Source: a virus. From it: a DNA stretch of 64,000 nucleotides. The notes under the pieces were generated by a model. The model had not been told where the DNA came from and did not search any database. It saw only the letters and a list, made by a program, of their open reading frames with translations. Location of the stretch: IMG/VR virus record IMGVR_UViG_3300036852_000742, positions 1-64,000 of that record, one strand, 5' to 3'. The position numbers and the translations under genes were made by a program. Of this stretch, positions 57,050 through 64,000 are shown one piece after another. How positions within the stretch are numbered: the first letter of the stretch is position 1; each line of letters opens with the position of its first letter.

Positions 57050-59184
57050 CTCACGCTCACCTCCGACGCCGGGGCGAGCCCGGCCGTGCTGCGCCGGGGA
57101 TAGCTGACACCGCCGCTGTACGTGGCCACCGTGGCGCCGCCTCGTCCGGGCGGGGCAATGTCTTCGGCGGTGACGGTTGGGCTTGGCACCGTGGCCAACG
57201 CCGCAACGGTGGTCCCGCTGATGGTCACTGACACCAGTACGGTCACCGCAGGGACCGCAGCCACTGCCATGACAGCGCCTGGGGTGGCCCCTGCCCCTGC
57301 CCCCGGGGTGGGTGCGGGGATGGTCGCGTTCGCCGCGACGGATGCCGGGGTGATGTCCGCCCCGGCACCCACTACCGGGGCGGGTACAGCAGCACTCCCG
57401 GCCACGGTGCCCGGGGTGGCGGTGGAGCCGGTGGCCAGTGTTGGTGAGGGAACCGCCGCCACGGCGGTGACCACGCTGGCGGTGACGGTGACCTCGGCCG
57501 TCACCGTGCCGTCTGGGACGGTGGCCAGGACGGCGACCGCCGCCGGGGCCACAGTGGACCCGGCGGTAACGGCCGGTGTGGGTACGGTCCCGGTTGCGGT
57601 GACGGTCGACGCGACGACGGTTGATCCGGTGGACCACGCTGGTGCAGCAGCCGTGGTGGTGGCTGCGACTACGGCTGGGGTCACGGTGGACCCGGTGGAC
57701 ACATCCGGTGTGGGGATGGTTGTGAGCGTGGCTACCGGTGACGGAACCACGGTCGCGTTGCCGCCGGCTGTGATGATCGGTGCTGGTACAGCCGCGACGC
57801 TGGCCACAGTGGACGGTGTGACGGTTGAGCCGGTCGCAATCGTGACTGCTGGCACCGTTGTGAGCGCTGCCACGGTTGCGGGGATGACTGTTGAGCCGGT
57901 AGTGACAGTGGCCGCCGGGGTGGCGGCAACGCCCACAACCACGCCTGGGGTGAGGGTTGACCCCGTTGACAGGGCGGGTGCCGGTACAGCCGCGACCGCA
58001 CCAACCGTGGCCGGGTCGACGTTGGTGACCGCAACTACCGTCGCCGCCGACACCGCCGCAACGGCTGCGACTACACCGGGGCTGACCGTGGAGCCGGTAG
58101 CCAGCGCAGGGCCCGCTATGGCCGCCGCCCCGGCGACCGTGGCCGGGGTGACGGTGGAGCCGGTCGCCACAGCCGGACCAGGTACCGCAGCCACCGCAGC
58201 CACAGCCGCTGGGGTGATCGTGACACCGGTGGATGGGCTTGCCGTGGGGACAGCCGCGACACCGCCCACAGTGGACGGTGCAACAGTCGAGCCGGTGGCG
58301 ACCGCAGGGGCGGGTACAGCAGCCGTCGCCGTAACCGCCGCCGGGGCAACGGTGGTAACCGCCGTGACCACAACGGCCCCGACCGCTGCGACACCGGCCA
58401 CAGCCGCCGGGGTGACAGTCGAACCCGTCTTGACCGAGGCGGTTGGTGCGGCCACCACAGCCGCGACGGCAGCGGGTAGGACGGTTGAGCCGGTGGCGAC
58501 GGTGGCCGAAGCGACCGACGCCACCGTCGCGACAGTTGACGGGGTGACGGTTGCGCCGCTACCGCTGGCCGGGGCGAGCGCCAGCAGGAAGCCGGCGATG
58601 TCCTGTGTGGACCCGCTGACGGTCAGGGTGCGGGTCTGCCCCACCCCGCTGCCGCCCGACAGCAGCTCATCGGAGATGCACCTGTGCATCGTCGAGTCGA
58701 GCTGGTCGAGGCGCTCGTTCGGAGCGCCGCTCTGCGTCCAGGTGCGGGCGGCGCCGGTCGCGTCCGTGGCGGCGAAAGCCACGAGCATGCAGTCGTTGAC
58801 CGTGGGGGTGATCGCCCCGAGGGCGATCGCGTTGATCCCGGTGCCCTGCTCGCCGATATCGACGTTGACCGGGGTCGTGGCGTCGACACCGGAGTAGCTG
58901 ACGACGTCAACAGTCCAGCCACCGGACGCGCTCAGCGTCCACGTCGGAGCGGGCTCGCTGGTCGCCCATGGCTTGCTGTAGCACCAGGTGGAGAAGTCCG
59001 CCGGGGCCGGGTCGTCCTCTTGCAGCGTCCACCCGTCCGGCACGGCGGACACCGTCGTGCTGGAACTCACACTGCACACGAATGCGACCATGAAATCGCC
59101 GGTGGTCGTGCCGGAGGGGATCGTGCCCTCCGCCGAGGCATCCGAACCGGTGCCCGTCGAGAGGGCGCGGAAGGCGACGGCCAC
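57046..59184 (-). CDS. 22-aa repeat structural protein, fibre-like
   Basis: 712 aa. An N-terminal jelly-roll-like domain (1-210, with LSASGGWTVDVVSYSGVDAT) is followed by about 20 tandem repeats of about 22 residues (core TGSTVTPATVAAVAAVPAPA), ending near residue 665, and a short C-terminal domain. The repeats should form an extended beta fibre, perhaps a head fibre or decoration. Repeat number may vary by recombination. The antisense frame over the repeats is only a shadow. A head location fits the neighbours. Confidence 0.7.
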   Translation of the reverse strand: MAVAFRALSTGTGSDASAEGTIPSGTTTGDFMVAFVCSVSSSTTVSAVPDGWTLQEDDPAPADFSTWCYSKPWATSEPAPTWTLSASGGWTVDVVSYSGVDATTPVNVDIGEQGTGINAIALGAITPTVNDCMLVAFAATDATGAARTWTQSGAPNERLDQLDSTMHRCISDELLSGGSGVGQTRTLTVSGSTQDIAGFLLALAPASGSGATVTPSTVATVASVASATVATGSTVLPAAVAAVVAAPTASVKTGSTVTPAAVAGVAAVGAVVVTAVTTVAPAAVTATAAVPAPAVATGSTVAPSTVGGVAAVPTASPSTGVTITPAAVAAVAAVPGPAVATGSTVTPATVAGAAAIAGPALATGSTVSPGVVAAVAAVSAATVVAVTNVDPATVGAVAAVPAPALSTGSTLTPGVVVGVAATPAATVTTGSTVIPATVAALTTVPAVTIATGSTVTPSTVASVAAVPAPIITAGGNATVVPSPVATLTTIPTPDVSTGSTVTPAVVAATTTAAAPAWSTGSTVVASTVTATGTVPTPAVTAGSTVAPAAVAVLATVPDGTVTAEVTVTASVVTAVAAVPSPTLATGSTATPGTVAGSAAVPAPVVGAGADITPASVAANATIPAPTPGAGAGATPGAVMAVAAVPAVTVLVSVTISGTTVAALATVPSPTVTAEDIAPPGRGGATVATYSGGVSYPRRSTAGLAPASEVSVR

Positions 59185-59210
59185 GGCTCACCGCCCCTAC
59201 GGGGTGAAGA

Positions 59211-59660
59211 TCACGGGGTGAGGTCCAGGGTGAAGATCCCGCTCGCGTTCCAGGTGATCGCGAACGTACCGGCCACTGTGGAGTAGTCCGCACCGAAGTT
59301 GACCAACACGATGGCGTTGTTGCCGGCCAGCACGTCGGCGTACAGCAGATAGCAGCGGGCGTTGGTGATCGTTGTGGTCGCCACGGACACATCGGTGGCG
59401 TCGAACGTTGCGGTACCCGATGCGCCGGTGAACGTGGTGCCCGTGAGGGCGACCCCGCCGGCTGCCCAGTTGGTGCCGGTGACCTCGTTCGCGTCGTACG
59501 GGGCGACACCGAAGGCGGTGTCGGTCGTGAAGTTCGGGGTGATCGTGTTGGAGAACAGGGCACCCTTGTGGGTTTCCAGGTCCAGGTCGATCGCGAGCTG
59601 GGTGGTGTCCAGCACATCGACAAACGTCGCGACGTACAGTCCGGATGCGGTGACAGCCAC
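59211..59660 (-). CDS. Structural protein, decoration-like, 149 aa
   Basis: Beta-rich (LYVATFVDVLDTTQLAIDLD, KGALFSNTITPNFTTDT, GGVALTGTTFTGASGTATFD). Probably forms part of the capsid surface or the fibre base. Neighbour of the repeat protein. No family recognised. Confidence 0.6.
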   Translation of the reverse strand: MAVTASGLYVATFVDVLDTTQLAIDLDLETHKGALFSNTITPNFTTDTAFGVAPYDANEVTGTNWAAGGVALTGTTFTGASGTATFDATDVSVATTTITNARCYLLYADVLAGNNAIVLVNFGADYSTVAGTFAITWNASGIFTLDLTP

Positions 59661-59663
59661 AGA

Positions 59664-59915
59664 TCAGCCCTCGTTCTGCTCGGGCGACACGAACGCGTCG
59701 CCGCCAACAAGGTCGGTGCGGGTTGCGCGCAGCAAAGCCCTGTGGGCCTGGATGTTCGCTACCGCAGCGGCCTTGGCCTGCCTGGTGGTGTCGGTGGGCG
59801 ACTTCCGGTGGGCGTCCTTGGCCTGGACCAGCTCGGCGATGAGGGTGGCCTCGAAGTCGGCGAGCGCCTCGTCCGCTGCTCGCTTCGCGGCCAGAAGGTC
59901 GTTGAACTGGCTCAT
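59664..59915 (-). CDS. Small helical structural protein, 83 aa
   Basis: Mostly alpha-helical (LLAAKRAADEALADFEATLI). Possibly an assembly or coiled-coil linker. It overlaps the next gene by 4 nt. Confidence 0.55.
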   Translation of the reverse strand: MSQFNDLLAAKRAADEALADFEATLIAELVQAKDAHRKSPTDTTRQAKAAAVANIQAHRALLRATRTDLVGGDAFVSPEQNEG

Positions 59916-60142
59916 CGGCGGATCTCCTCAGCCCGAACGTGGATGGTGGAGGGGCGCACGTGGACGTCTTGCCGGTCGCCTTTGGCGTGTTCGGTGACGG
60001 TGGTGCCGAGTTCGTCTGTGGTCGCTTTGGTGCGGACCCCGTCGGGGCGGCGGCCTTCCGCGACGTGGTTGCGGGTGCGGCCCCGGCTCAGGTAGCCGAG
60101 GCTGCGCAGCTTGTCCAGGTCGATCGGGGTGCCCTCAGGCAT
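59912..60142 (-). CDS. Small structural-region protein, 76 aa
   Basis: The ATG at 60142 has GAGGAGG upstream. LDKLRSLGYLSRGRTRNHVA followed by DGVRTKATTDELGTTVTEHA. Unknown function, but located in the head genes. Confidence 0.55.
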   Translation of the reverse strand: MPEGTPIDLDKLRSLGYLSRGRTRNHVAEGRRPDGVRTKATTDELGTTVTEHAKGDRQDVHVRPSTIHVRAEEIRR

Positions 60143-60223
60143 CGGCCCTCCTCGGTGATGAACCGGTTGTGGCGCCCCACGCACATGGGGCCCCACAACC
60201 GGGGCTGAAGGGGGGAAGTCCGT

Positions 60224-60646
60224 CTACGGGATGAGGACGACACCCGCCGAGTAGGTGATCGAGTCGGTGTCGGCGTGGGTGAACGTGACCCGGAACAGCC
60301 CAGGGAGCACCTGCGACACGGCGACGTTGGTGACCGGTGTGGCACCGGGGTAGACGGTGAGGACGGTGGTGCCTGTGCCGGTGATCGCCGCGCCGGTGAG
60401 CAGCGGGTAGTAGACCCCACTGAGCGGGTCTTTGCCCTCCACAACCGGCACAACCGACGGTGTGGCCGCGCTGGCGGTGACGTTGATGACGATGTGCCCG
60501 CCCCGAAACCCTGGGTTGGCCACGTCGTCGGTGGACAACGCGACGGCTGCGGTTCGCGCGGCCGACGCCAGCAGTGTTGCTTTGCCCGTGGCCACGGCGC
60601 TGGTGCCCAGCGCCCCGGCGTCAACGGTCGGAGTGATGGTTGCCAT
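60224..60646 (-). CDS. Capsid decoration-like protein, 140 aa
   Basis: Beta-rich (GGHIVINVTASAATPSVVPV, TVLTVYPGATPVTNVAVSQV, LPGLFRVTFTHADTDSITYS) with the strand pattern of phage head decoration proteins. Unknown family. Confidence 0.6.
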   Translation of the reverse strand: MATITPTVDAGALGTSAVATGKATLLASAARTAAVALSTDDVANPGFRGGHIVINVTASAATPSVVPVVEGKDPLSGVYYPLLTGAAITGTGTTVLTVYPGATPVTNVAVSQVLPGLFRVTFTHADTDSITYSAGVVLIP

Positions 60647-60676
60647 TGGCCCCCCTGCTGTTTACGGAACCGGGGG

Positions 60677-61192
60677 TCAGGTGGCGATGGCCTGTGAGGT
60701 GCGCAGCGACGCCAGCAGGTTGTTGGTCTTGGTGCGTGCCGTGCCGACGTCGGTGACCAGCGCCGCGACCGGGGTACGTACCGCCACCACGTCCACCACC
60801 GACGCGGCGATGGGTGTGCGCATCGCGGCGATGTCCGTCACGAGTTTGACGACTTCGGCGCGTACGGCGGTGAGGTCGGTGACCAGCTTGACGACCTCCG
60901 CGCGTACGGCGGTGAGGTCAGCGGTGGTCTGGTTGTGCTCGGCCTCAGTTGGGGACTCACCGCCCGTGATCGTCGCCGATGTCATCGCGGCGGGGGCAAC
61001 GGCGGTCAACGCCGCAGGGTTCGCCGCCGTGAGCGCAGCAGGTGCCGCCGCCGTGAGCGCGGCCGGGGCGGCAGCGGTCAACGCGCCGAGGTCGGCAACC
61101 GCCGCACCCTGGTTCATGTCACCGGCGGCGATCTGACCGTCGGCGTCGAGCGTGGCCAGCCCGTTGGGCTGGCCCTTAGCGGTCAGTGCCAT
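60677..61192 (-). CDS. Head fibre-like coiled-coil protein
   Basis: 171 aa. LTAKGQPNGLATLDADGQIA at the start is a motif of phi29 gp8.5-type head fibres; then Ala/Pro repeats (AAPAALTAAAPAALTAANPA) and repeated heptads LTAVRAEVVKLVTD form a coiled coil. Probably protrudes as a fibre from the capsid. Overlaps the next gene by 17 nt. Confidence 0.7.
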   Translation of the reverse strand: MALTAKGQPNGLATLDADGQIAAGDMNQGAAVADLGALTAAAPAALTAAAPAALTAANPAALTAVAPAAMTSATITGGESPTEAEHNQTTADLTAVRAEVVKLVTDLTAVRAEVVKLVTDIAAMRTPIAASVVDVVAVRTPVAALVTDVGTARTKTNNLLASLRTSQAIAT

Positions 61193-61475
61193 GTCGGGTC
61201 TTCTCCTTCGAGCTAGGGCGGCGGGCGGCGGTCGTGGGGGGTGGCCTGCGCCGTTGGGGTGCCGGTTCGGCCAGGTCCGCCACCGAACCGGCCCCCGTTG
61301 GGGTGGGGGCCGGTTCGGTGAGACGGATGGGGGTGGTGGCTGGGTCCGGCTGCTCGTCTTGGGGGGTGGGCAGCCGGTCGCGAATGTCAGCGAGCACCAG
61401 GCGCTGCGTTTCCAGCTCGCGCAGGATCAGCGCCAGGTACTCATCGCCGGTGGTGATGGGGTTGGGCCAGGCCAT
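61176..61475 (-). CDS. Head-region hypothetical protein, 99 aa
   Basis: ATG at 61475. The N-terminus is helical (PITTGDEYLALILRELETQR) and the C-terminus Pro/Arg-rich. It follows the capsid gene by 8 bp and could aid the fibre or fold. Weak ribosome site. Confidence 0.55.
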   Translation of the reverse strand: MAWPNPITTGDEYLALILRELETQRLVLADIRDRLPTPQDEQPDPATTPIRLTEPAPTPTGAGSVADLAEPAPQRRRPPPTTAARRPSSKEKTRHGTDR

Positions 61476-61483
61476 GCGCTGTA

Positions 61484-62680
61484 CTACGAACCGGTCCCGT
61501 TGGACGCCACGGCCGACTTCGGGTCCATCAAAGTGCCGCCGAAAACGTGCCTTATCTTCCATTCGACACTATCTGTGCCGAAATCGCCCTCTTCGGGCGC
61601 GAGGAGGCCGCCGCCGACGCGGACCGCGTTGGCGAGCTTCTGGAACAACTCGGGCTGCTCGTGGCCGATGAGGAAACCGACCTCGGCGGCCGGCCGTCCG
61701 GTGGACGGGTTCGCGAACAGGTACCAGGACGTGCCGCCGTTGGTGGTGGAGATGATCGGCAGCCACGGGTTGACGACCACGGATACCCGGTTCCGCATCC
61801 AGTTGATGGCGCGGAGCTGGTCGTTGCCGGTGCCGTCGCCGCCGCCGGTCCCGGCCAGGATCTCGGTCGCGTTGATGATGTTGTTGGCGGTGACTTCCAG
61901 GGCCGGTGGGACCACAAGGACGGTTCCGTCGATGTAGATGGGGGAGCTGTCGGTGTCGAGCTGCGCGGCGAGGACCGTGTACGCGGTCTGGAGCGCCTGG
62001 ATCGACAGGGCCGGGTTGGAGGTGACGATGTTGGCGTTGCCGGATGCGAAGAAGGTGCCGTCCGGGCCGGTTGTTCCGGCGTACAGGTCGGTGGCGAAGC
62101 GTTCCTCCGACCGGCGGGCGGCGTTGCCGAGGCGGTCGGGCAGGTCCCGGAACGCGTCCAGGTCGTCGTTGATCAACGTTTCCCAGGACAGGTGCAGGCG
62201 CCGGCCGCGCTTGGTGACCGCGTAGCTGTACTCGGCGTCGGTCAGGCTGGCAGCCGGGTACTCGGCCTGCTGCGCGACGGCGTCCAGTACCGCCTCACCC
62301 CCGTCGAGGGTGAAACGCTTCACGGTGCGGAAGTCGCGCACCCGACCGCGCTTGGCGACCCGGTCCCACTGGATCGGGGCCTGGTTGTAGGCCGCCAGTA
62401 GCTGCCGGTCGAGGATGTCGCCGAACAGGTTCGTGAAGTCCGACGTGGTCATTGCCTCGATGAAGTCCAAACCGGCGCGCTGGTTGCCGGCGAGTACCCG
62501 CTTGTACAGGTGCGCCGCCTCCAGGAGACGGCGCCGGTACTCGGGGTTGCCGGTGCGGCGCCCGCCGCGCAGGCGCGCGGACAGACTGGTGCCTTCACCG
62601 GCGTAGATGGTGGCGGTGGACGCCTGGGACGCATCCCAGGTACCGACGTCGGGCAGGACGTCGAGAACGTTGCTGCTCAT
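61484..62680 (-). CDS. Major capsid protein (Mu gpT-like)
   Basis: 398 aa. MTTSDFTNLFGDILDRQLLA, YAVTKRGRRLHLSWETLIND and DDLDAFRDLPDRLGNAAR are the Mu gpT-like head protein core, with an HK97-type fold, followed by GTTGPDGTFFASGNAN and NRVSVVVNPWLPII. The prime structural protein of the capsid. The repeat-free sequence and good length support function. Confidence 0.88.
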   Translation of the reverse strand: MSSNVLDVLPDVGTWDASQASTATIYAGEGTSLSARLRGGRRTGNPEYRRRLLEAAHLYKRVLAGNQRAGLDFIEAMTTSDFTNLFGDILDRQLLAAYNQAPIQWDRVAKRGRVRDFRTVKRFTLDGGEAVLDAVAQQAEYPAASLTDAEYSYAVTKRGRRLHLSWETLINDDLDAFRDLPDRLGNAARRSEERFATDLYAGTTGPDGTFFASGNANIVTSNPALSIQALQTAYTVLAAQLDTDSSPIYIDGTVLVVPPALEVTANNIINATEILAGTGGGDGTGNDQLRAINWMRNRVSVVVNPWLPIISTTNGGTSWYLFANPSTGRPAAEVGFLIGHEQPELFQKLANAVRVGGGLLAPEEGDFGTDSVEWKIRHVFGGTLMDPKSAVASNGTGS

Positions 62681-62699
62681 GGTTTGTAGGCCCCCGCCC

Positions 62700-63056
62700 C
62701 TAGTAGCCGAGCTTGACTTGGATGGTGGCGGTGGCTGCTGAGGTGACGGCTTCGAGCGCGTAGCCGAAACGGACCCCGCTGGTGGCTTTCTTGCTCAGCT
62801 TCGGCGTGTCGCCGGTCTGGTAGTAGATGATGTCGCCGGCCGCCACAGCGCTGTTGCCGGACGAGTCGACAGCCTTGACGGACAGGTCGTAGACACCCTT
62901 GGTGGTGATGGTTGTCAGACCGTCGGCCGTTTCGGCGATCAGCGCGACACCGGGGATCTGCCCGCACAGGACCGGCCCGCCGGAGGCGGGGGTGGTCGGG
63001 TCGGTGCAGACCAAGGACAGGTTGTCCCCGTCCTCGTAGACCTCGTTGGTAGCCAT
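62700..63056 (-). CDS. DUF2190-type capsid decoration protein
   Basis: 118 aa. GDNLSLVCTDPTTPASGGPV, then GVALIAETADGLTTITTKGV and FGYALEAVTSAATATIQVKL match the DUF2190 family, capsid-stabilising proteins between scaffold and capsid genes. Confidence 0.8.
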   Translation of the reverse strand: MATNEVYEDGDNLSLVCTDPTTPASGGPVLCGQIPGVALIAETADGLTTITTKGVYDLSVKAVDSSGNSAVAAGDIIYYQTGDTPKLSKKATSGVRFGYALEAVTSAATATIQVKLGY

Positions 63057-63062
63057 CTGCGG

Positions 63063-64000
63063 TTACCGCCCCTTCGCGGCGAGCTTGGCCCCGGCGGTGT
63101 TCATGCCGACGGACTCGAAAATGTCGGTGAGTGCGGCTTCCAACGCGGCCTCGTCAGTTGGGGCGGCGGTGGCCGGCGCGGTGGTTTCGCCGAGCCCGCG
63201 TACGCGTCCGGCACCTCGCGCCTCGTCGTAGGCGGTGAGGTAGGCGCGCTCTGCGGTGATCGCCGCGCTGATCGCGGCGGCCAGTGCGACACCGTCGAGC
63301 TGCCCGGCCTCGTCCAGCCAGGTGTCGATGCCGGCGGTGACGGTGTCGGCGACGCGGGTGTGCGCGACGGCCGGCAGCGGGTCGGACGTGTCAGCGGCGA
63401 GGGCGTCGCCGATGCGGGCCCGTACGGTTTCCCCGGCGCGCAGCCGGTACGTCTCCCGCTCGGCAACGGCACGTGCTGCTGCCGCCTCGGTCGCGGTGGC
63501 CTGCGCGGTGCGGAGCTGCTCGGCGAGGGTCGTTTCGCGGGTTGCCGCTTCGGCGAGCTGGCGGGCCAGCTCGTGTTCGCGTACAGCGGCCTCAACCGCT
63601 GCGGTGGTGGCGTTGCCGCCTGTGTCGGGCGGGGCGGCGCCGGCCTGCTCGGCCATTGGCTGTCCTTCCTCGGGGTTGGCCGGCGGTGCGCCCGGCGCGT
63701 CTGTGATGGGGGTGTCGTCGGACGGTTCGGTGGCTTCAGCGGCGGCGTACGGCTCCGCCTGGGGTGGGCTCGTTGGGGGGTCGCCCCACCGGTCGCGGGT
63801 GTAGAGCTGCGGGGCGTCGGCCTCCACGCGCTGCACGAACGCGTCGAGGGCGTCACCGATCGCCGAGGAAAGGGAGATCCGCTCGGCGCGGGTCAAATGA
63901 CCGGCGGCGTACATGTCGTCGTAGGCCTGCGTCGCGGCGGTGTGCAGGTGCGCCTCGGCGCACGCACCGATCGACCCGGACTCCCGCAGCCGGGTACGGG
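63063..64000 (-). CDS. Capsid maturation protease-scaffold, partial
   Basis: The gene runs off the right edge; 312 codons and two bases are visible with no start. The frame continues upstream of the ATG at 63914 through ESGSIGACAEAHLHTAATQA and on into LTRAERISLSSAIGDALDAF, a segment found in actinophage capsid maturation proteases. After a Pro-rich linker a helical coil (AAVREHELARQLAEAATRET) forms the scaffold part. The ATG at 63914 is thus probably internal. Catalytic residues are outside the window. Confidence 0.7.
   Translation of the reverse strand, partial: RTRLRESGSIGACAEAHLHTAATQAYDDMYAAGHLTRAERISLSSAIGDALDAFVQRVEADAPQLYTRDRWGDPPTSPPQAEPYAAAEATEPSDDTPITDAPGAPPANPEEGQPMAEQAGAAPPDTGGNATTAAVEAAVREHELARQLAEAATRETTLAEQLRTAQATATEAAAARAVAERETYRLRAGETVRARIGDALAADTSDPLPAVAHTRVADTVTAGIDTWLDEAGQLDGVALAAAISAAITAERAYLTAYDEARGAGRVRGLGETTAPATAAPTDEAALEAALTDIFESVGMNTAGAKLAAKGR

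Noticed and set aside
57122-58897. 591-aa rightward open frame rich in Ala/Thr/Val
   Set aside because: It lies exactly opposite the 22-aa repeats of the structural gene at 57046-59184. The GC-rich repeats give an open antisense frame with mirror low complexity and no start signal.
1-64000. tRNA or rRNA genes
   Set aside because: No cloverleaf or conserved TTCGA arm context was noticed on either strand; a tRNA scan program would be needed to be sure.

Overview
The window is a stretch of a high-GC (about 70 percent) actinobacteriophage genome. The signs are a full siphovirus-type structural module (Mu gpT-like capsid, tail tube, frameshifted tail chaperone, tape measure), a WhiB-like regulator, dense short genes with ATGA/GTGA overlaps, frequent GTG starts, and actinobacterial families throughout. 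The host is probably a mycelial or coryneform actinobacterium; the genus cannot be read from the sequence. No integrase, terminase or portal lies in the window, and the capsid maturation gene runs off the right edge.

Layout. (1) 1-32.5 kb: about 60 early or accessory genes, almost all leftward, many small and unknown. Recognisable members are a DUF932 protein, a DUF5131 protein, ASCH and MazG-like proteins, an HD phosphohydrolase, a RecA/Sak4-like ATPase, a WhiB protein with an added zinc ribbon, two HNH nucleases, several DNA-binding proteins and a DUF3560 protein. These genes are driven by ten near-identical leftward promoters (TTGCCC, exactly 17 bp, TANNNT). Most have CCCGC/GCGGG arms inside the spacer and a 5'-terminal RNA stem-loop with a CTGGA loop. 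(2) 32.6-40.6 kb: one rightward operon, started by a mirrored copy of the same promoter. It encodes an ArdC-like antirestriction protein, a methyltransferase-fold protein, a HEXXH metallopeptidase-like protein, membrane proteins, small unknowns and, last, a 683-aa Cas12m (type V-M) effector. (3) 40.76-42.62 kb: a CRISPR array of 26 degenerate repeats and 25 spacers directly downstream of cas12m, ended by a strong hairpin. (4) 42.7-44.8 kb: two small leftward genes and an IS200/IS605-family element with an intact TnpB and a divergent ribbon-helix-helix gene. (5) 44.8-64 kb: leftward lysis and structural genes (endolysin, tail tip, tape measure, G/GT chaperones, tail tube, connectors, fibre-like proteins, decoration, capsid), interrupted by two rightward genes: a secreted SGNH hydrolase and a freestanding homing endonuclease.

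The outstanding system is the phage-borne Cas12m and its array. The effector has the hallmark altered RuvC site of Cas12m, a family known to bind DNA and block transcription rather than cut it. Repeats differ in sequence but keep a short hairpin, including one compensatory base-pair change. No adaptation genes are visible. With the ArdC-like protein in the same operon, the rightward operon looks like a combined anti-host and inter-phage competition cassette. A TnpB, the family from which Cas12 effectors descend, sits about 3 kb away.
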